NCBI RefSeq assembly: GCF_001293645.1
Contig: NZ_LBMD01000014.1
Span: 62,001-126,000, forward strand
DNA: 64,000 nt
From: Bacillus sp. CHD6a
Lineage (GTDB): Bacteria > Bacillota > Bacilli > Bacillales > Bacillaceae_I
Reading direction: 5' to 3'
The translations under genes and the position numbers were made by a program. Every line of letters starts with the position of its first letter. Within the stretch, counting starts at the first letter, position 1. Below the pieces are notes generated by a model, which saw nothing but the letters and a program-made list of their open reading frames with translations, was not told where the DNA came from and did no database searches. This document shows, in pieces, positions 48,642 to 59,784 of the stretch.

Positions 48642-51600
48642 TTGCTTGACCAGATGTCTCAAGAAAAAAAAGATAGACTGCGACTATTGCTTCAACAGTT
48701 AGAAATGACAAGTGATGATATTTTTCCTTACTTTGCAGAAGCTGGAATTGAAAAACTTACTGTTGAAAAAACAACAAAACGATGGCACTTTCATTTTGTC
48801 TTGGAAAAAATCTTACCAGCAAAGTTGTATGTGCTTTTTTATGAAAGATTGACTAAAAGTTTTGCGCACATCGCAAATGTATCGTTCACACTGTCAGTGC
48901 AAGACCGCTCGTTTGAAGATTCCTATATCGCGGATTATTGGCCGATTTGTTTAAAAGAATTACAAGGCGGTTCTCCACCTCTCATGATGTTGCTGAACGG
49001 ACAAACACCTGCCCTGCAAGGCAACAAGCTTATGTTAAAAGCAAGAAATGAAGCGGAAGCAATTGCTGTTAAGAAAAAATTGAGCTCAACCATATGCACG
49101 ATTTACGAAGGATTTGGCTTCCCTACCTTCATTTTAGACACTACTCTTTCTCATTCTGAAGAAGAATATCAGCAGTTTGTTGAACAAAAACAACAAGAGG
49201 ATAAACAAAAGGCATTGGCTGCTGTCACCGAAATGCAGAAGAAAGATACCTCTAAAGATGAAGGTTCCATAAGTGGGCCAGTTATGATCGGGTATACCAT
49301 TAAAGACGATGCAGAAATTAAGACATTGGCGGAAATCGTGGAAGAAGAAAGACGTGTAGCAGTTCAGGGATACGTTTTTGATGCGGAAACGAAAGAGCTT
49401 CGCAGCGGAAGAACATTATTGACTTTTAAAATCACAGACTACACAAACTCTATTATGGTCAAAATGTTTTCTCGTGATAAAGAAGATGTGCCTCTATTAC
49501 AAGCGGTCAAAAAGGGAATGTGGCTGAAAGTAAGAGGAAGCATTCAAAACGATACTTTTGTTCGTGACCTTGTTATGATGGCAAATGATATCAATGAATT
49601 TCATGGAAAAGAAAGATTGGATACAGCTCCTGAAGGGGAGAAAAGGGTAGAACTACATTTACACACTCCGATGAGTACAATGGATGCTGTGAGCTCTATA
49701 TCCTCACTGGTTGCCCAAGCAAAAAAATGGGGACACGAAGCCATAGCCGTTACAGATCATGCAGTAGCCCAAGCGTATCCAGAAGCATATGCAGCAGGGA
49801 AAAAGAATGGTGTCAAAATACTGTATGGACTTGAGGCAAATCTTGTAGATGATGGTGTGCCGATTGCCTATAACCCATCCCATCGAAATCTTGCAGACGA
49901 AACCTATGTGGTCTTTGACGTGGAAACGACAGGGTTGTCAGCGATGTATGATACTATTATCGAGCTTGCGGCGGTTAAGGTAAGAGGCGGCGAAATTATT
50001 GACCGCTTTGAATCTTTTGCCAACCCCCACCATGCTTTGTCGGCGACTACGATCAACTTGACAGGTATAACGGATGACATGGTACAAGACGCTCCAGAAG
50101 TAGGAGATGTATTAAAGCGCTTTTCGGATTGGATGGAAGATGACGTTCTTGTAGCTCACAATGCAAGCTTTGATATGGGCTTTTTAAATATTGGATTCCA
50201 ACGGATTGGATTAGGAAAGGCAAAGAATCCAGTCATTGACACGTTGGAGTTAGGACGCTTACTTTTCCCATCATTAAAAAATCACCGGTTAAATACGTTA
50301 TGTAAAAAGTTTGATATTGAATTGACCCAACATCACCGAGCCATATATGATGCCGAGGCAACAGGTTATTTGCTAGTCAAGATGCTAAAAGATGCCTTGG
50401 AAAAAGGGATAACCTATCATGATGAATTGAATGAGCATTCCGGTACAACAGATGCCTACAAACGAGCGAGGCCGTCTCATGTCACCTTACTTGCAGTCAA
50501 TGATACAGGTCTGAAAAATCTATTTAAAATAGTATCTATTTCACATATGAACTACTTTTTCCGTGTTCCAAGAATTCCAAGGTCACAACTCCAAAAATTA
50601 CGTGAAGGAATTATAGTTGGAACAGCTTGTGATAAGGGAGAAGTCTTTGAAGGCATGATGCAAAAATCCCCAGATGAAGTGGAAGGTATTGCGGAGTTCT
50701 ACGACTATATCGAAGTACAGCCTCCTAGCAATTATGCTCACTTGTTGGAGCTTGAATTAGTACGGGATGAAAAAGCGTTAAAAGAGATTATCACCAACAT
50801 TGTTAAGCTGGGTGAAAAACTAGAAAAACCTGTTGTGGCGACAGGAAATGTTCATTATCTAAAAGAAACGGATAAAATCCACCGCGAGATTTTGGTTCGT
50901 TCTCAATCAGGTGCAAACCCGTTGAACAGGCATCAATTGCCAGATGTTCATTTTAAGACAACAGATGAAATGCTTGCCGCCTTCTCGTTTCTTGGCGAAG
51001 AAAAAGCAAAAGAAATTGTTGTAACTAACACCCAAAAAGTAGCGGGAATGATTGAGGAAATCAAGCCGATTAAAGATGATCTGTATACTCCTAAAATCGA
51101 AGGTGCAGATGAAGAAATCCGGGAGATGAGCTACTCCAGGGCAAGAAGCATTTACGGCGAGGAGCTACCAGAGCTTGTCGAGAAGCGAATTGAAAAGGAA
51201 TTAAAAAGTATTATCGGTCACGGATTTGCTGTTATCTATTTGATCTCTCATAAGCTAGTTAAAAAATCCCTAGACGATGGATACCTTGTAGGTTCCCGTG
51301 GTTCTGTCGGTTCATCTTTTGTCGCGACCATGACCGAAATTACAGAGGTAAATCCGTTGCCTCCTCATTATGTTTGTCCGTCATGTAAAAAATCAGAGTT
51401 CTTTGATGACGGATCGGTGGGATCTGGTTTTGATTTGCCAAACAAAGACTGTCCTAATTGTGGCGAGGCCTACACAAAAGACGGTCATGATATCCCATTC
51501 GAAACTTTCCTTGGCTTTAAAGGTGACAAAGTACCCGATATCGATTTGAATTTCTCAGGTGAATACCAGCCAAGAGCACATAACTATACGAAAGTTCTGT

Positions 51601-52955
51601 TTGGAGAAGATTATGTATTCAGAGCCGGAACCATAGGTACAGTTGCCGACAAAACAGCCTATGGATATGTAAAAGGATACGCAAACGACCGCAACTTAAT
51701 CTTGCGTGGAGCCGAAGTGGACAGACTGTCATCAGGTTGTACAGGGGTAAGAAGATCGACTGGGCAGCATCCTGGCGGGATAATTGTTGTTCCAGATTAT
51801 ATGGATATCTTTGATTTCTCCCCAATCCAATATCCAGCAGATGACCAGTCATCAGAATGGAAAACGACACATTTTGATTTCCACTCTATACACGATAACT
51901 TGCTTAAGCTGGATATCCTTGGTCACGATGACCCAACCGTAATTAGGATGCTGCAGGACCTTAGCGGAATTGATCCGAAGACTATTCCGACAGATGATCC
52001 GTATGTGATGAAGATTTTCAGTGGAACGGAATCACTTGGGGTGACAGAAGAACAAATTATGTGTAAAACAGGAACCCTGGGTATTCCAGAGTTTGGTACT
52101 AGGTTTGTTAGACAGATGCTTGAAGATACAAAACCGTCGACATTCTCTGAGTTAGTACAGATATCTGGGTTGTCCCATGGGACCGACGTTTGGCTTGGGA
52201 ATGCCCAAGAGCTCATTCATAATAAGACTTGCACTCTAAGTGAAGTAATCGGTTGCCGTGATGACATCATGGTTTATCTTATCTATAAAGGGCTAGAGCC
52301 TTCCATGGCCTTCAAAATCATGGAGTCCGTCCGTAAAGGAAAAGGGCTCTCAGAAGAATTTAAAGAAGAAATGATTAAAAACGATGTGCCAGCATGGTAT
52401 ATCGACTCCTGCTTGAAAATAAAATACATGTTCCCGAAAGCCCATGCTGCTGCGTATGTACTTATGGCCGTTCGTATTGCGTATTTCAAAGTGCACTTCC
52501 CGTTAATGTACTATGCAGCGTATTTCACAGTCCGCGCAGATGACTTTGATATCGATACAATGGTGAAGGGCTCTGCAGCCATACGTAAGGTAGTAGAAGA
52601 AATCAATGCGAAAGGCTTAGAAGCATCGCCGAAAGAAAAGTCTCTACTCACTGTTATGGAACTTGCTCTAGAAATGAGTGAACGTGGGTTCTCCTTCAAA
52701 AAGGTGGACTTATATAAATCCAGTGCTACTGATTTCTTAATCGAGGGTGATTCTCTGATTCCGCCATTCAACTCCATACCGGGGCTTGGAACAAACGCAG
52801 CGATCAACATCGTGAACTCAAGAGAAGACGGAGAGTTTTTATCCAAAGAAGACCTGCAACAAAGAGGCAGAATCTCCAAAACAATCCTGGAGTACCTAGA
52901 CAATCACGGCTGCCTAACCGGCCTACCAGATCAAAACCAATTATCATTGTTCTAA
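48642..52955 (+). CDS. polC: DNA polymerase III alpha subunit, PolC type
   Basis: The replicative polymerase of low-GC Gram-positives has a built-in proofreading exonuclease. Domains are an N-terminal region and OB fold, PHP segments (first near [15 protein letters not shown]), the DEDD exonuclease starting [11 protein letters not shown] (about residue 420), the rest of the PHP domain, a zinc-binding CPSC...CPNC segment, the C-family palm with [10 protein letters not shown], and a C-terminal tail ending QNQLSLF, which contains a beta-clamp binding motif. I prefer TTG 48642, 8 bases after AAAGGGG; it gives 1437 residues, the B. subtilis length. ATG 48618 has no SD. Confidence 0.97.
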   Translation: MLDQMSQEKKDRLRLLLQQLEMTSDDIFPYFAEAGIEKLTVEKTTKRWHFHFVLEKILPAKLYVLFYERLTKSFAHIANVSFTLSVQDRSFEDSYIADYWPICLKELQGGSPPLMMLLNGQTPALQGNKLMLKARNEAEAIAVKKKLSSTICTIYEGFGFPTFILDTTLSHSEEEYQQFVEQKQQEDKQKALAAVTEMQKKDTSKDEGSISGPVMIGYTIKDDAEIKTLAEIVEEERRVAVQGYVFDAETKELRSGRTLLTFKITDYTNSIMVKMFSRDKEDVPLLQAVKKGMWLKVRGSIQNDTFVRDLVMMANDINEFHGKERLDTAPEGEKRVELHLHTPMSTMDAVSSISSLVAQAKKWGHEAIAVTDHAVAQAYPEAYAAGKKNGVKILYGLEANLVDDGVPIAYNPSHRNLADETYVVFDVETTGLSAMYDTIIELAAVKVRGGEIIDRFESFANPHHALSATTINLTGITDDMVQDAPEVGDVLKRFSDWMEDDVLVAHNASFDMGFLNIGFQRIGLGKAKNPVIDTLELGRLLFPSLKNHRLNTLCKKFDIELTQHHRAIYDAEATGYLLVKMLKDALEKGITYHDELNEHSGTTDAYKRARPSHVTLLAVNDTGLKNLFKIVSISHMNYFFRVPRIPRSQLQKLREGIIVGTACDKGEVFEGMMQKSPDEVEGIAEFYDYIEVQPPSNYAHLLELELVRDEKALKEIITNIVKLGEKLEKPVVATGNVHYLKETDKIHREILVRSQSGANPLNRHQLPDVHFKTTDEMLAAFSFLGEEKAKEIVVTNTQKVAGMIEEIKPIKDDLYTPKIEGADEEIREMSYSRARSIYGEELPELVEKRIEKELKSIIGHGFAVIYLISHKLVKKSLDDGYLVGSRGSVGSSFVATMTEITEVNPLPPHYVCPSCKKSEFFDDGSVGSGFDLPNKDCPNCGEAYTKDGHDIPFETFLGFKGDKVPDIDLNFSGEYQPRAHNYTKVLFGEDYVFRAGTIGTVADKTAYGYVKGYANDRNLILRGAEVDRLSSGCTGVRRSTGQHPGGIIVVPDYMDIFDFSPIQYPADDQSSEWKTTHFDFHSIHDNLLKLDILGHDDPTVIRMLQDLSGIDPKTIPTDDPYVMKIFSGTESLGVTEEQIMCKTGTLGIPEFGTRFVRQMLEDTKPSTFSELVQISGLSHGTDVWLGNAQELIHNKTCTLSEVIGCRDDIMVYLIYKGLEPSMAFKIMESVRKGKGLSEEFKEEMIKNDVPAWYIDSCLKIKYMFPKAHAAAYVLMAVRIAYFKVHFPLMYYAAYFTVRADDFDIDTMVKGSAAIRKVVEEINAKGLEASPKEKSLLTVMELALEMSERGFSFKKVDLYKSSATDFLIEGDSLIPPFNSIPGLGTNAAINIVNSREDGEFLSKEDLQQRGRISKTILEYLDNHGCLTGLPDQNQLSLF

Positions 52956-52989
52956 TGTTTATGGAAAATGTCTGGTTCATCCAATCCAC

Positions 52990-53119
52990 CCTGTTAACTG
53001 TAGTGCAAGGTGTGAGACTCCTGAGGGAGATAGTGCTAGGTGGAGACCCCGCAGGCGAAGCCGAAGAGGCTCACTTCAGCCCCTAGGAAAGCGAACACCT
53101 AAGAACGGAAGTTAACAGG
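52990..53119 (+). repeat. Palindromic repeat (C type), complete copy
   Basis: Perfect 10-bp inverted ends, CCTGTTAACT and AGTTAACAGG. The body contains GTGAGACTCCTGAGGGAG, GGTGGAGACCCCGCAGG and CCCCTAGGAAAGCGAACACC. It lies between polC and the rimP promoter. This is the best preserved C-type copy. Confidence 0.85.
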
Positions 53120-53167
53120 CAGTCGGAAGTGGAAAGCGCCGTAACCCCCTGAAAACACTAGAAAGAT

Positions 53168-53196
53168 TTGCATATTCCATACGGATATGATATATT
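53168..53196 (+). promoter_or_regulatory. Sigma-A promoter of the rimP-nusA operon with extended -10
   Basis: TTGCAT (53168-53173), a 17-nt spacer and TATATT (53191-53196) preceded by TG at -15/-14. The predicted start near 53203 leaves a leader of about 228 nt with two hairpins. Confidence 0.6.
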
Positions 53197-53230
53197 TACA
53201 TTGGAAATGCTATATACAGGTAATTAGCAG

Positions 53231-53250
53231 AGAGTGGGGAAACCCACTCT
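53231..53250 (+). promoter_or_regulatory. GAAA-tetraloop hairpin in the rimP leader
   Basis: AGAGTGGG and CCCACTCT form a perfect 8-bp stem closed by a GAAA tetraloop, about 28 nt after the predicted start and followed by TTTCG. It could be a 5' stabiliser or part of an attenuator together with the hairpin at 53360. Confidence 0.65.
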
Positions 53251-53359
53251 TTCGTATTGTATTCCCGTTTTTTCTGGCATCCTTGTTTTTTCATGGTTAT
53301 GATAAAAAGGAAATGTTAGATTTCGTATCAGCTCTACATAAGCTTGCTTGTTTACGATT

Positions 53360-53386
53360 CCCTGCTTATCGGCAGGGTCTTTTGTT
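53360..53386 (+). terminator. Terminator-like hairpin in the rimP leader
   Basis: CCCTGC pairs with GCAGGG around TTATCG, followed by TCTTTTGTTC. It lies about 45 bases ahead of rimP inside the leader, the position of an attenuator. Regulation by NusA itself is a natural hypothesis for this operon. Confidence 0.5.
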
Positions 53387-53430
53387 CAGATTTTAAAGAC
53401 ATCGTCTCGCGCTTGCGAAGGAGGAAAATG

Positions 53431-53901
53431 ATGAGCAAAAATGTTACAGAAACGGTGGAAGAACTAGCTCTTCCCATCGTAAAAGAAATGAATATTGAAT
53501 TAGTGGATATTGAGTATGTAAAAGAAGGGTCCTCTTGGTTTTTACGTGTATTCGTCGATAAAGAAGGCGGTATTGACATCGAGGATTGCGGAACTGTAAG
53601 TGAAAAGTTAAGTGAAAAGCTTGATGAATTAGATCCTATTCCTCATAACTATTTCCTGGAAGTTTCCTCTCCTGGTGCTGAGCGCCCTCTAAAGAAGAAG
53701 GAAGACATCGAGAAATCGATAGGTAAATATGTCAACATTAAAACGTATGAACCTATAGACGGCTTAAAGTCCTTTGAAGGTGATCTTCTGGATTTCGATG
53801 GAGAAACAATTAAACTCTCCATGACTATAAAAACACGCAAAAAGGAAGTTTCCATTCCATATCCAAAAGTAGCGAAAGCACGTTTGGCAGTCAGGTTCTA
53901 G
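53431..53901 (+). CDS. rimP: Ribosome maturation factor RimP
   Basis: The 156-residue protein assists 30S assembly. It has an N-terminal alpha/beta domain with [20 protein letters not shown] (about 25-44) and a C-terminal SH3-like domain. The motif [17 protein letters not shown] is diagnostic. I chose ATG 53431, 6 bases after AAGGAGG; ATG 53428 is too close, and a longer frame from 53344 would run through the leader hairpin. Confidence 0.95.
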   Translation: MSKNVTETVEELALPIVKEMNIELVDIEYVKEGSSWFLRVFVDKEGGIDIEDCGTVSEKLSEKLDELDPIPHNYFLEVSSPGAERPLKKKEDIEKSIGKYVNIKTYEPIDGLKSFEGDLLDFDGETIKLSMTIKTRKKEVSIPYPKVAKARLAVRF

Positions 53902-53989
53902 AAAGAACCAGACAAACCGATAACATCTGTTTAAGGTAGTCGGTTAAAAAAATTATCAATGATAGGTATTTTAAGGGGGACATGGTTCT

Positions 53990-55114
53990 ATGAGCAGCGA
54001 GTTATTTGATGCTTTAACCCTGATGGAAAAGGAAAAGGGCATTAGCAAAGATGTAATTATTGAAGCGATTGAGGCTGCACTTATATCTGCTTACAAAAGA
54101 AACTTTAATCAAGCACAAAATGTACGGGTAGATATGAACTTGGAAACAGGAACAATGCGCGTATTTGCAAGAAAAGATGTAGTAGATGAGGTTTTTGATT
54201 CTCGTCTTGAAATCTCTGTTCAGGAAGCGCAACAGATCAATCCAAACTATCAAGAAAATGATGTACTTGAGATTGAAGTTACTCCAAAGGACTTTGGTCG
54301 TATTGCAGCGCAAACAGCAAAGCAAGTAGTAACGCAGCGAGTAAGAGAAGCAGAACGAGGAGTTATATACTCTGAATATATCGAACGCGAAGAAGATATC
54401 ATGACAGGGATTGTTCAGCGCCTAGACTCTAAATTTATTTATGTGAGTCTTGGAAAGATTGAGGCATTGTTGCCAGTTAATGAGCAAATGCCTAATGAAC
54501 ATTACAAACCTCATGATAGAATTAAAGTGTTCCTAACTAAAGTGGAAAAAACGACAAAAGGGCCACAAATTTTTGTTTCCCGTTCTCATCCAGGTCTTTT
54601 AAAACGCCTTTTTGAACTTGAAGTTCCAGAAATTTATGATGGCACCGTAGAAATTAAATCCGTTGCACGTGAAGCAGGAGACCGTTCAAAGATTTCCGTT
54701 CACTGTGATAATCCGGAAATCGATCCTGTAGGAGCTTGCGTTGGACCGAAAGGACAGAGGGTACAAGCGATTGTGAACGAATTAAAAGGAGAGAAAATTG
54801 ACATTGTTAGATGGTCAAAAGATCCTGTAGAGTTCGTTGCCAATGCACTAAGTCCATCTAAAGTACTGGAAGTTCAAGTTAATGAAGAAGAAAAGGCAAC
54901 AACAGTCATCGTACCTGATTACCAACTATCTTTGGCAATTGGTAAACGTGGGCAAAACGCTAGACTTGCTGCTAAGTTAACAGGTTGGAAAATCGACATA
55001 AAGAGTGAGTCTGAAGCGGAAGAGCTAGGAATTTACCCAAATCTTTCTTTATCAAAGAATGATACAGAAGAGATGGATGATGAATTTTATGATGATGACA
55101 ATTTTGAAGACTGA
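53990..55114 (+). CDS. nusA: Transcription termination/antitermination factor NusA
   Basis: The 374-residue RNA polymerase factor has an N-terminal polymerase-binding domain (about 1-130), an S1 domain (about 135-200, [19 protein letters not shown] nearby), then KH1 and KH2 domains with [15 protein letters not shown] and [18 protein letters not shown]. The C-terminal tail is acidic and lacks the extra repeats of E. coli NusA, as is usual in Bacillus. It is the second gene of the rimP operon. Confidence 0.97.
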   Translation: MSSELFDALTLMEKEKGISKDVIIEAIEAALISAYKRNFNQAQNVRVDMNLETGTMRVFARKDVVDEVFDSRLEISVQEAQQINPNYQENDVLEIEVTPKDFGRIAAQTAKQVVTQRVREAERGVIYSEYIEREEDIMTGIVQRLDSKFIYVSLGKIEALLPVNEQMPNEHYKPHDRIKVFLTKVEKTTKGPQIFVSRSHPGLLKRLFELEVPEIYDGTVEIKSVAREAGDRSKISVHCDNPEIDPVGACVGPKGQRVQAIVNELKGEKIDIVRWSKDPVEFVANALSPSKVLEVQVNEEEKATTVIVPDYQLSLAIGKRGQNARLAAKLTGWKIDIKSESEAEELGIYPNLSLSKNDTEEMDDEFYDDDNFED

Positions 55115-55136
55115 TTTTTAAAAGAAGGTGAATCAG

Positions 55137-55424
55137 GTGAACAATCGCAAAAAGGTCCCTATGCGGAAATGTGTGGCAAGTCAAGAATTGAAGCCTAAAA
55201 AGGAATTGATTCGTATCGTCCGTTCTAAAGAAGGCGAAGTTTCAATTGATCCTACAGGGAAAAAGTCAGGCCGAGGGGCATATCTTGCAAGAAACAAGGA
55301 GAGCATCCTCCTTGCAAAAAAGAAAAACATCCTAGCCCGTCACCTGGAAGTAGCGATTGATGATTCATTGTATGATGAATTACTTCAGCTGGTAGAAACG
55401 GAGAATAACTCAACACATGAATAA
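55137..55424 (+). CDS. ylxR: YlxR family nucleic-acid-binding protein
   Basis: The 95-residue basic protein of the DUF448/YlxR family has the motif [20 protein letters not shown] (7-26) and [15 protein letters not shown]. It is conserved between nusA and infB. B. subtilis YlxR (RnpM) has been linked to RNase P and to nucleoid or metabolic regulation. I prefer GTG 55137, 6 bases after AAGGTG; GTG 55128 lies in that SD. It overlaps ylxQ by 8 bases. Confidence 0.92.
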   Translation: MNNRKKVPMRKCVASQELKPKKELIRIVRSKEGEVSIDPTGKKSGRGAYLARNKESILLAKKKNILARHLEVAIDDSLYDELLQLVETENNSTHE

Positions 55425-55716
55425 TCAATGGCTATCCATTGTCGGTCTTGCAACAAGAGCAAGAAAGACCATTACAGGGGAAGAACTTGTCATTAAAGAA
55501 GTGAGGGCAGGCAAGGCGAAATTGGTTCTATTGGCTAGCGACGCTTCTGCCAACACGATGAAAAAATTACAAGATAAATGTACGTATTATAACGTACCGA
55601 TCAGAACGGTAGACGATCGGTATGAGTTAGGTCGAGCGATAGGAAAAGATGCGAGAGTTTCGGTCGCCATTCTTGATGAAGGGTTCGCCAACAAACTACT
55701 CACCATGCTCGATTAA
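55417..55716 (+). CDS. ylxQ: L7Ae-type RNA-binding protein YlxQ
   Basis: The 99-residue L7Ae/L30e/Gadd45 family protein contains [20 protein letters not shown] and [15 protein letters not shown], the kink-turn binding signature. B. subtilis YlxQ binds kink-turns in vitro; its RNA partner is not known to me. It overlaps ylxR and is followed by infB after 17 bases. Confidence 0.94.
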   Translation: MNNQWLSIVGLATRARKTITGEELVIKEVRAGKAKLVLLASDASANTMKKLQDKCTYYNVPIRTVDDRYELGRAIGKDARVSVAILDEGFANKLLTMLD

Positions 55717-55733
55717 TCTTTGGGGGTGAATGT

Positions 55734-57884
55734 ATGACGAAATTACGCGTGTACGAATACGCTAAACAAAAGAACGTATCAAGTAAAGATGTCATTACAA
55801 AACTAAAAGAAATGAATATTGAGGTATCAAACCATATGGCAACATTAGACGACGACACGATCCAAAAATTGAACGGCACAAATAAAACAGAAGCACCAAA
55901 GAAAGCAGCACCGCAAAACAATGCTTCTGCACCAAAGAAACAAAATACCAACCAATCTCAAGGTGGCAACCAAGGCGGAAAAGGCAAAAATACCTCTTCA
56001 CCTAAGAAGCCGTTTAACAACAACAATATCAATAACTCCCCTAAAGGGAAAAAGAAACAAAACAATAAACAAAACCAAAACCGCGGACAACATCAAGCTC
56101 CGCCACAACCAGTAAAGAAAAAAGAAACGCCATCGAAAATTACTTTCACAGGTTCCTTAACAGTTGGAGAGCTAGCTAACAAGCTGAACAAAGAGCCATC
56201 TGAAATTATCAAAAAGCTCTTAATGCTTGGTGTTATGGCGACTATTAACCAGGATCTAGATAAAGATTCCATTGAGTTGATTGCTGGCGAGTACAATGTG
56301 GAAGTGGAAGAGGAAATCATTTTTGAAGTAACTGATTTTGAAGGCTACGATTCTGAAGATACAGAAGAAGTAATGGAAGAGCGTCCTCCAGTTGTAACAA
56401 TTATGGGTCACGTTGACCACGGGAAAACAACCCTTCTTGACTCTATCCGTAATACTAAGGTAACTGCAGGTGAAGCTGGTGGTATCACTCAGCACATCGG
56501 TGCATACCAAGTACAAGTGGAACAAGGGAAAAAGATTACGTTCCTTGACACTCCTGGACATGCTGCGTTTACTACTATGCGTTCCCGTGGAGCACAAGTT
56601 ACAGATATCACAATCCTTGTTGTAGCAGCAGATGACGGTGTAATGCCTCAAACAGTGGAAGCAATCAACCATGCAAAAGCTGCAGAAGTTCCAATCATCG
56701 TTGCTGTTAACAAAATGGATAAAGAAGCTGCCAATCCTGACCGTGTTATGCAGGAATTAACAGAGCATGGCTTAGTGTCAGAAGCTTGGGGTGGAGATAC
56801 TATCTTTGTACCACTTTCCGCTTTAAGTGGAGAGGGCATTGATACATTGCTTGAAATGATCCTTTTAGTATCTGAAGTAGAAGAATATAAAGCTAATCCT
56901 AAACGAGCTGCACAGGGTACAGTTATTGAGGCTCAGCTTGATAAAGGTAGAGGTTCTGTTGCTACCCTGTTAGTTCAAAAAGGAACGCTTCGTGTCGGAG
57001 ATCCAATCGTAGTAGGTAACACGTTCGGGCGTGTTCGTGCAATGGTTAATGATCTTGGACGCCGCGTAAAAGAAGCTGGTCCATCTACACCAGTAGAAAT
57101 CACTGGACTAAATGAAGTACCGCAAGCTGGAGACAACTTCATGGTCTTTGCTGATGAGAAAACAGCTCGTAACGTCGGGGAAGCGCGTGCTCAAAAACAA
57201 CTTCAAGAACAACGCAGCGAAAAGACGCGTGTCACTCTTGATGACTTGTTTGAACAAATCAAGCAAGGTGAGATGAAAGAAATCAACTTGATTGTAAAGG
57301 CAGACGTTCAAGGGTCTGTAGAAGCAATGGCTGCCTCCCTACAAAAGATTGATGTAGAAGGCGCTAAAGTGAAAATCATTCACACGGGTGTAGGGGCCAT
57401 CACAGAATCCGATATTATCCTTGCTTCTGCTTCTAATGCGATTGTCATTGGTTTCAACGTTCGTCCTGATGCAGGTGCGAAACGTACAGCTGATGCTGAG
57501 AGTGTTGACATCCGTCTACACCGTATCATCTATAAAGCAATTGAAGAAATTGAAGCGGCTATGAAAGGTATGCTTGACCCAGAATTTGAAGAAAAAGTCA
57601 TCGGTCAAGTAGAAGTACGCCAAACATTTAAAGTTTCAAAAGTTGGAACAATTGCAGGTGCATACGTAACAGAAGGTAAAATCACACGTGATTCCAGTAT
57701 TCGTCTAATCCGTGACGGAATCGTTATTTTTGAAGGAGAACTTGATACACTCAAGCGTTTCAAAGATGATGTAAAAGAAGTTGCGACAAACTACGAATGT
57801 GGTGTTACAATTAAGAACTTTAACGACATTAAAGAAGGCGACATCATCGAAGCGTACGTAATGCAAGAAATTGAAAGAAAATGA
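55734..57884 (+). CDS. infB: Translation initiation factor IF-2
   Basis: The 716-residue GTPase brings initiator tRNA to the ribosome. A low-complexity Asn/Gln/Lys-rich N-terminal region (about 50-130) precedes an IF2N helical domain. The G domain carries GHVDHGKT (about 224-231), DTPGHAAFT and NKMDK, and further beta-barrel domains end in a C2 domain. Internal initiation is known for infB in other bacteria; I see no strong internal SD and make no call. It overlaps ylxP by 4 bases. Confidence 0.97.
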   Translation: MTKLRVYEYAKQKNVSSKDVITKLKEMNIEVSNHMATLDDDTIQKLNGTNKTEAPKKAAPQNNASAPKKQNTNQSQGGNQGGKGKNTSSPKKPFNNNNINNSPKGKKKQNNKQNQNRGQHQAPPQPVKKKETPSKITFTGSLTVGELANKLNKEPSEIIKKLLMLGVMATINQDLDKDSIELIAGEYNVEVEEEIIFEVTDFEGYDSEDTEEVMEERPPVVTIMGHVDHGKTTLLDSIRNTKVTAGEAGGITQHIGAYQVQVEQGKKITFLDTPGHAAFTTMRSRGAQVTDITILVVAADDGVMPQTVEAINHAKAAEVPIIVAVNKMDKEAANPDRVMQELTEHGLVSEAWGGDTIFVPLSALSGEGIDTLLEMILLVSEVEEYKANPKRAAQGTVIEAQLDKGRGSVATLLVQKGTLRVGDPIVVGNTFGRVRAMVNDLGRRVKEAGPSTPVEITGLNEVPQAGDNFMVFADEKTARNVGEARAQKQLQEQRSEKTRVTLDDLFEQIKQGEMKEINLIVKADVQGSVEAMAASLQKIDVEGAKVKIIHTGVGAITESDIILASASNAIVIGFNVRPDAGAKRTADAESVDIRLHRIIYKAIEEIEAAMKGMLDPEFEEKVIGQVEVRQTFKVSKVGTIAGAYVTEGKITRDSSIRLIRDGIVIFEGELDTLKRFKDDVKEVATNYECGVTIKNFNDIKEGDIIEAYVMQEIERK

Positions 57885-58159
57885 TTGGATATATAGAGTG
57901 TGACTGTATGATCTATGATGCTCAATCTTTGAAGGAAAAAAGAGCAGTCCTTCAGCGAGTGATGACGAGGCTGAAACAAAAGTTCAACATTTCCATCTCA
58001 GAGATTGATCATCAAGACGTATGGCAACGGACGAAGATTGGAATAGTATCCATCTCTTCTTCCAAATCCATCACCGAAAAAGAATTGCAAAAAGTACTCG
58101 ACTACCTGGATTCTTTTCCAGAGATAGAGCGGGCAGAAACTTCGCTTGATTGGCTTTAA
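57881..58159 (+). CDS. ylxP: YlxP family protein (DUF503)
   Basis: The 92-residue DUF503 protein contains [20 protein letters not shown] and [20 protein letters not shown]. Its function is not established to my knowledge; conserved position between infB and rbfA suggests a ribosome-related role. It starts inside the infB stop (ATGA), so translation is probably coupled. Confidence 0.93.
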   Translation: MIGYIECDCMIYDAQSLKEKRAVLQRVMTRLKQKFNISISEIDHQDVWQRTKIGIVSISSSKSITEKELQKVLDYLDSFPEIERAETSLDWL

Positions 58160-58172
58160 AGGGGTGAAAGGT

Positions 58173-58538
58173 ATGACACTCAGATCAAACAGAGTTGGAG
58201 AGCAAATGAAAAAAGAGCTTTCTGATATCATTGGTCGTAAAATTAAAGATCCTCGTGTAGGCTTTGTAACAGTAACGGATGTACAGGTTACTGGAGATCT
58301 TCAACAAGCCAAGGTTTTCATCTCTGTACTTGGAGACGATGAAAAAAGACAAGATACGTTGATTGGCTTGGCAAAAGCTAAAGGCTTCATCCGCAGTGAA
58401 ATTGGACGCAGAATTCGCCTAAGAAAAACTCCAGAGCTTTTCTTCGAGTTTGACGAATCCATCGCTTACGGAAACCACATAGAAAGCCTAATTCATGAAT
58501 TGAATAAAAGAGACTCTGATTCTGACGATGAAGAGTAA
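58173..58538 (+). CDS. rbfA: Ribosome-binding factor A
   Basis: The 121-residue KH-like protein is needed for 16S 5'-end maturation and cold adaptation. It begins with [20 protein letters not shown] and contains [20 protein letters not shown] near the C-terminus. I chose ATG 58173 with GGGGTG ahead; a start at 58146 would overlap ylxP and add an unrelated tail. A strong terminator follows. Confidence 0.95.
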   Translation: MTLRSNRVGEQMKKELSDIIGRKIKDPRVGFVTVTDVQVTGDLQQAKVFISVLGDDEKRQDTLIGLAKAKGFIRSEIGRRIRLRKTPELFFEFDESIAYGNHIESLIHELNKRDSDSDDEE

Positions 58539-58541
58539 AAC

Positions 58542-58573
58542 AAAAGGATAGGCAGCAGTTGTCTATCCTTTTT
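58542..58573 (+). terminator. Rho-independent terminator after rbfA
   Basis: AAAGGATAG pairs with CTATCCTTT around an 11-nt loop and is followed by more T. It precedes the repeat at 58603 and separates rbfA from truB. Confidence 0.85.
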
Positions 58574-58602
58574 GTTGACTCTAATGATATTTTGCATTGA
58601 CT

Positions 58603-58789
58603 CCCTGTTGATTTCCGTTCCAGGTGTTCGCTTTCCGCGGGACGATGCTTGAGCCTCCTCACAACGCTTCAGGGGTCTCAACCCGTTACCCCCCGCAGGA
58701 CAAGGAAAGCTTCGGCAGCAATTCATCGCACGAAGAAAATGCGTTAGCATTTTCGAGGAGTCTCACACCTTGCACTTCAATCTACAGGG
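58603..58789 (-). repeat. Palindromic repeat (C type), reverse orientation, with an insertion of about 55 bp
   Basis: On the plus strand it begins CCCTGTTGATTTCCGTTCC and ends CACTTCAATCTACAGGGG. Between CGCAGGA and GGAGTCTCACACC is an extra segment of about 55 bases (58700-58756) containing AAAATGCGTTAGCATTTTC, an 8-bp hairpin. This segment is absent from the other copies. Confidence 0.8.
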
Positions 58790-58823
58790 GATTACTTATT
58801 ATAAAATGAAAGGGGTGGCCTAA

Positions 58824-59735
58824 ATGGATGGCATTTTAATTTTAAACAAACCAAAAGGCTTCACTTCGCATGACTGCGTATTTAAAGTGAGAAAGATTTT
58901 GAAAACAAAAAAAGTCGGGCACACAGGCACACTTGATCCAGAAGTGACAGGAGTGCTACCAATCTGTATCGGCAAGGCAACCAAAGTAGTGGAATTCCTT
59001 ACCGCAGAAGAAAAAACATATGTGGCTGAAGTGACAATTGGAACTGCAACAACAACAGAAGATCAGACAGGAGAAATAGTGGAAGAAAAAAGGGTGGACA
59101 ACCCTATACCAAAAGAAAAAATACTTTCTGTTCTTCAACAGTTAAAAGGAGAAATTGAACAAACACCTCCAATGTACTCCGCTGTGAAAATCAAAGGAAA
59201 GAAACTTTATGAATATGCAAGAGAAGGAAAGGTTATCGACAGGCCCTCAAGAAAAGTGACCATCCATGATATTTTCCTGACAAGCGATATTACACATAAG
59301 GAAGAAAAAGGCCAAATTCGCTTCTCCTTTCAAGTAAACTGCAGTAAAGGTACATATGTGAGAACCCTAGCAGTGCAAATTGGGGAGCTGCTAGGACATC
59401 CTGCACATATGTCCTATTTGACGCGAATAACTTCAGGTAACTTCACCATCGATCAAGCAATTACTCTAGAACAGCTAAGTGAGTTGACTGAACAGGGAGC
59501 TGTAGAAGAACATTTACTGCCGATGGAAGATGCACTAAGTTCATTGCCTAAGTTGGAAATTAGTGATAAAGTAGCAGAGAAAGTGTATAATGGTGCGGTT
59601 TTACCGTATCCAGATAATATCAATGATACAAATGAATACTTTAGTGTTTTCCACGATAATAAATGCTTGGCCATCTATATGAAACATCCTTCAAAACCAG
59701 GCCTGATGAAGCCGAAAAAAGTTTTTCACGGTTGA
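58824..59735 (+). CDS. truB: tRNA pseudouridine(55) synthase
   Basis: The 303-residue enzyme forms pseudouridine at U55 in the T-loop of tRNAs. The catalytic Asp38 is in VGHTGTLDPEVTGVLP. Other motifs are QTPPMYSAVKIKGKKLYEYA and SKGTYVRTLA. A C-terminal PUA-like part is present. The ATG follows AAAGGGGTGG. It lies between the repeat and ribC. Confidence 0.97.
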   Translation: MDGILILNKPKGFTSHDCVFKVRKILKTKKVGHTGTLDPEVTGVLPICIGKATKVVEFLTAEEKTYVAEVTIGTATTTEDQTGEIVEEKRVDNPIPKEKILSVLQQLKGEIEQTPPMYSAVKIKGKKLYEYAREGKVIDRPSRKVTIHDIFLTSDITHKEEKGQIRFSFQVNCSKGTYVRTLAVQIGELLGHPAHMSYLTRITSGNFTIDQAITLEQLSELTEQGAVEEHLLPMEDALSSLPKLEISDKVAEKVYNGAVLPYPDNINDTNEYFSVFHDNKCLAIYMKHPSKPGLMKPKKVFHG

Positions 59736-59784
59736 TTAGCGTATATTGGTCTTGCATGATTAATTGAGATTTAGGTGATAATTG

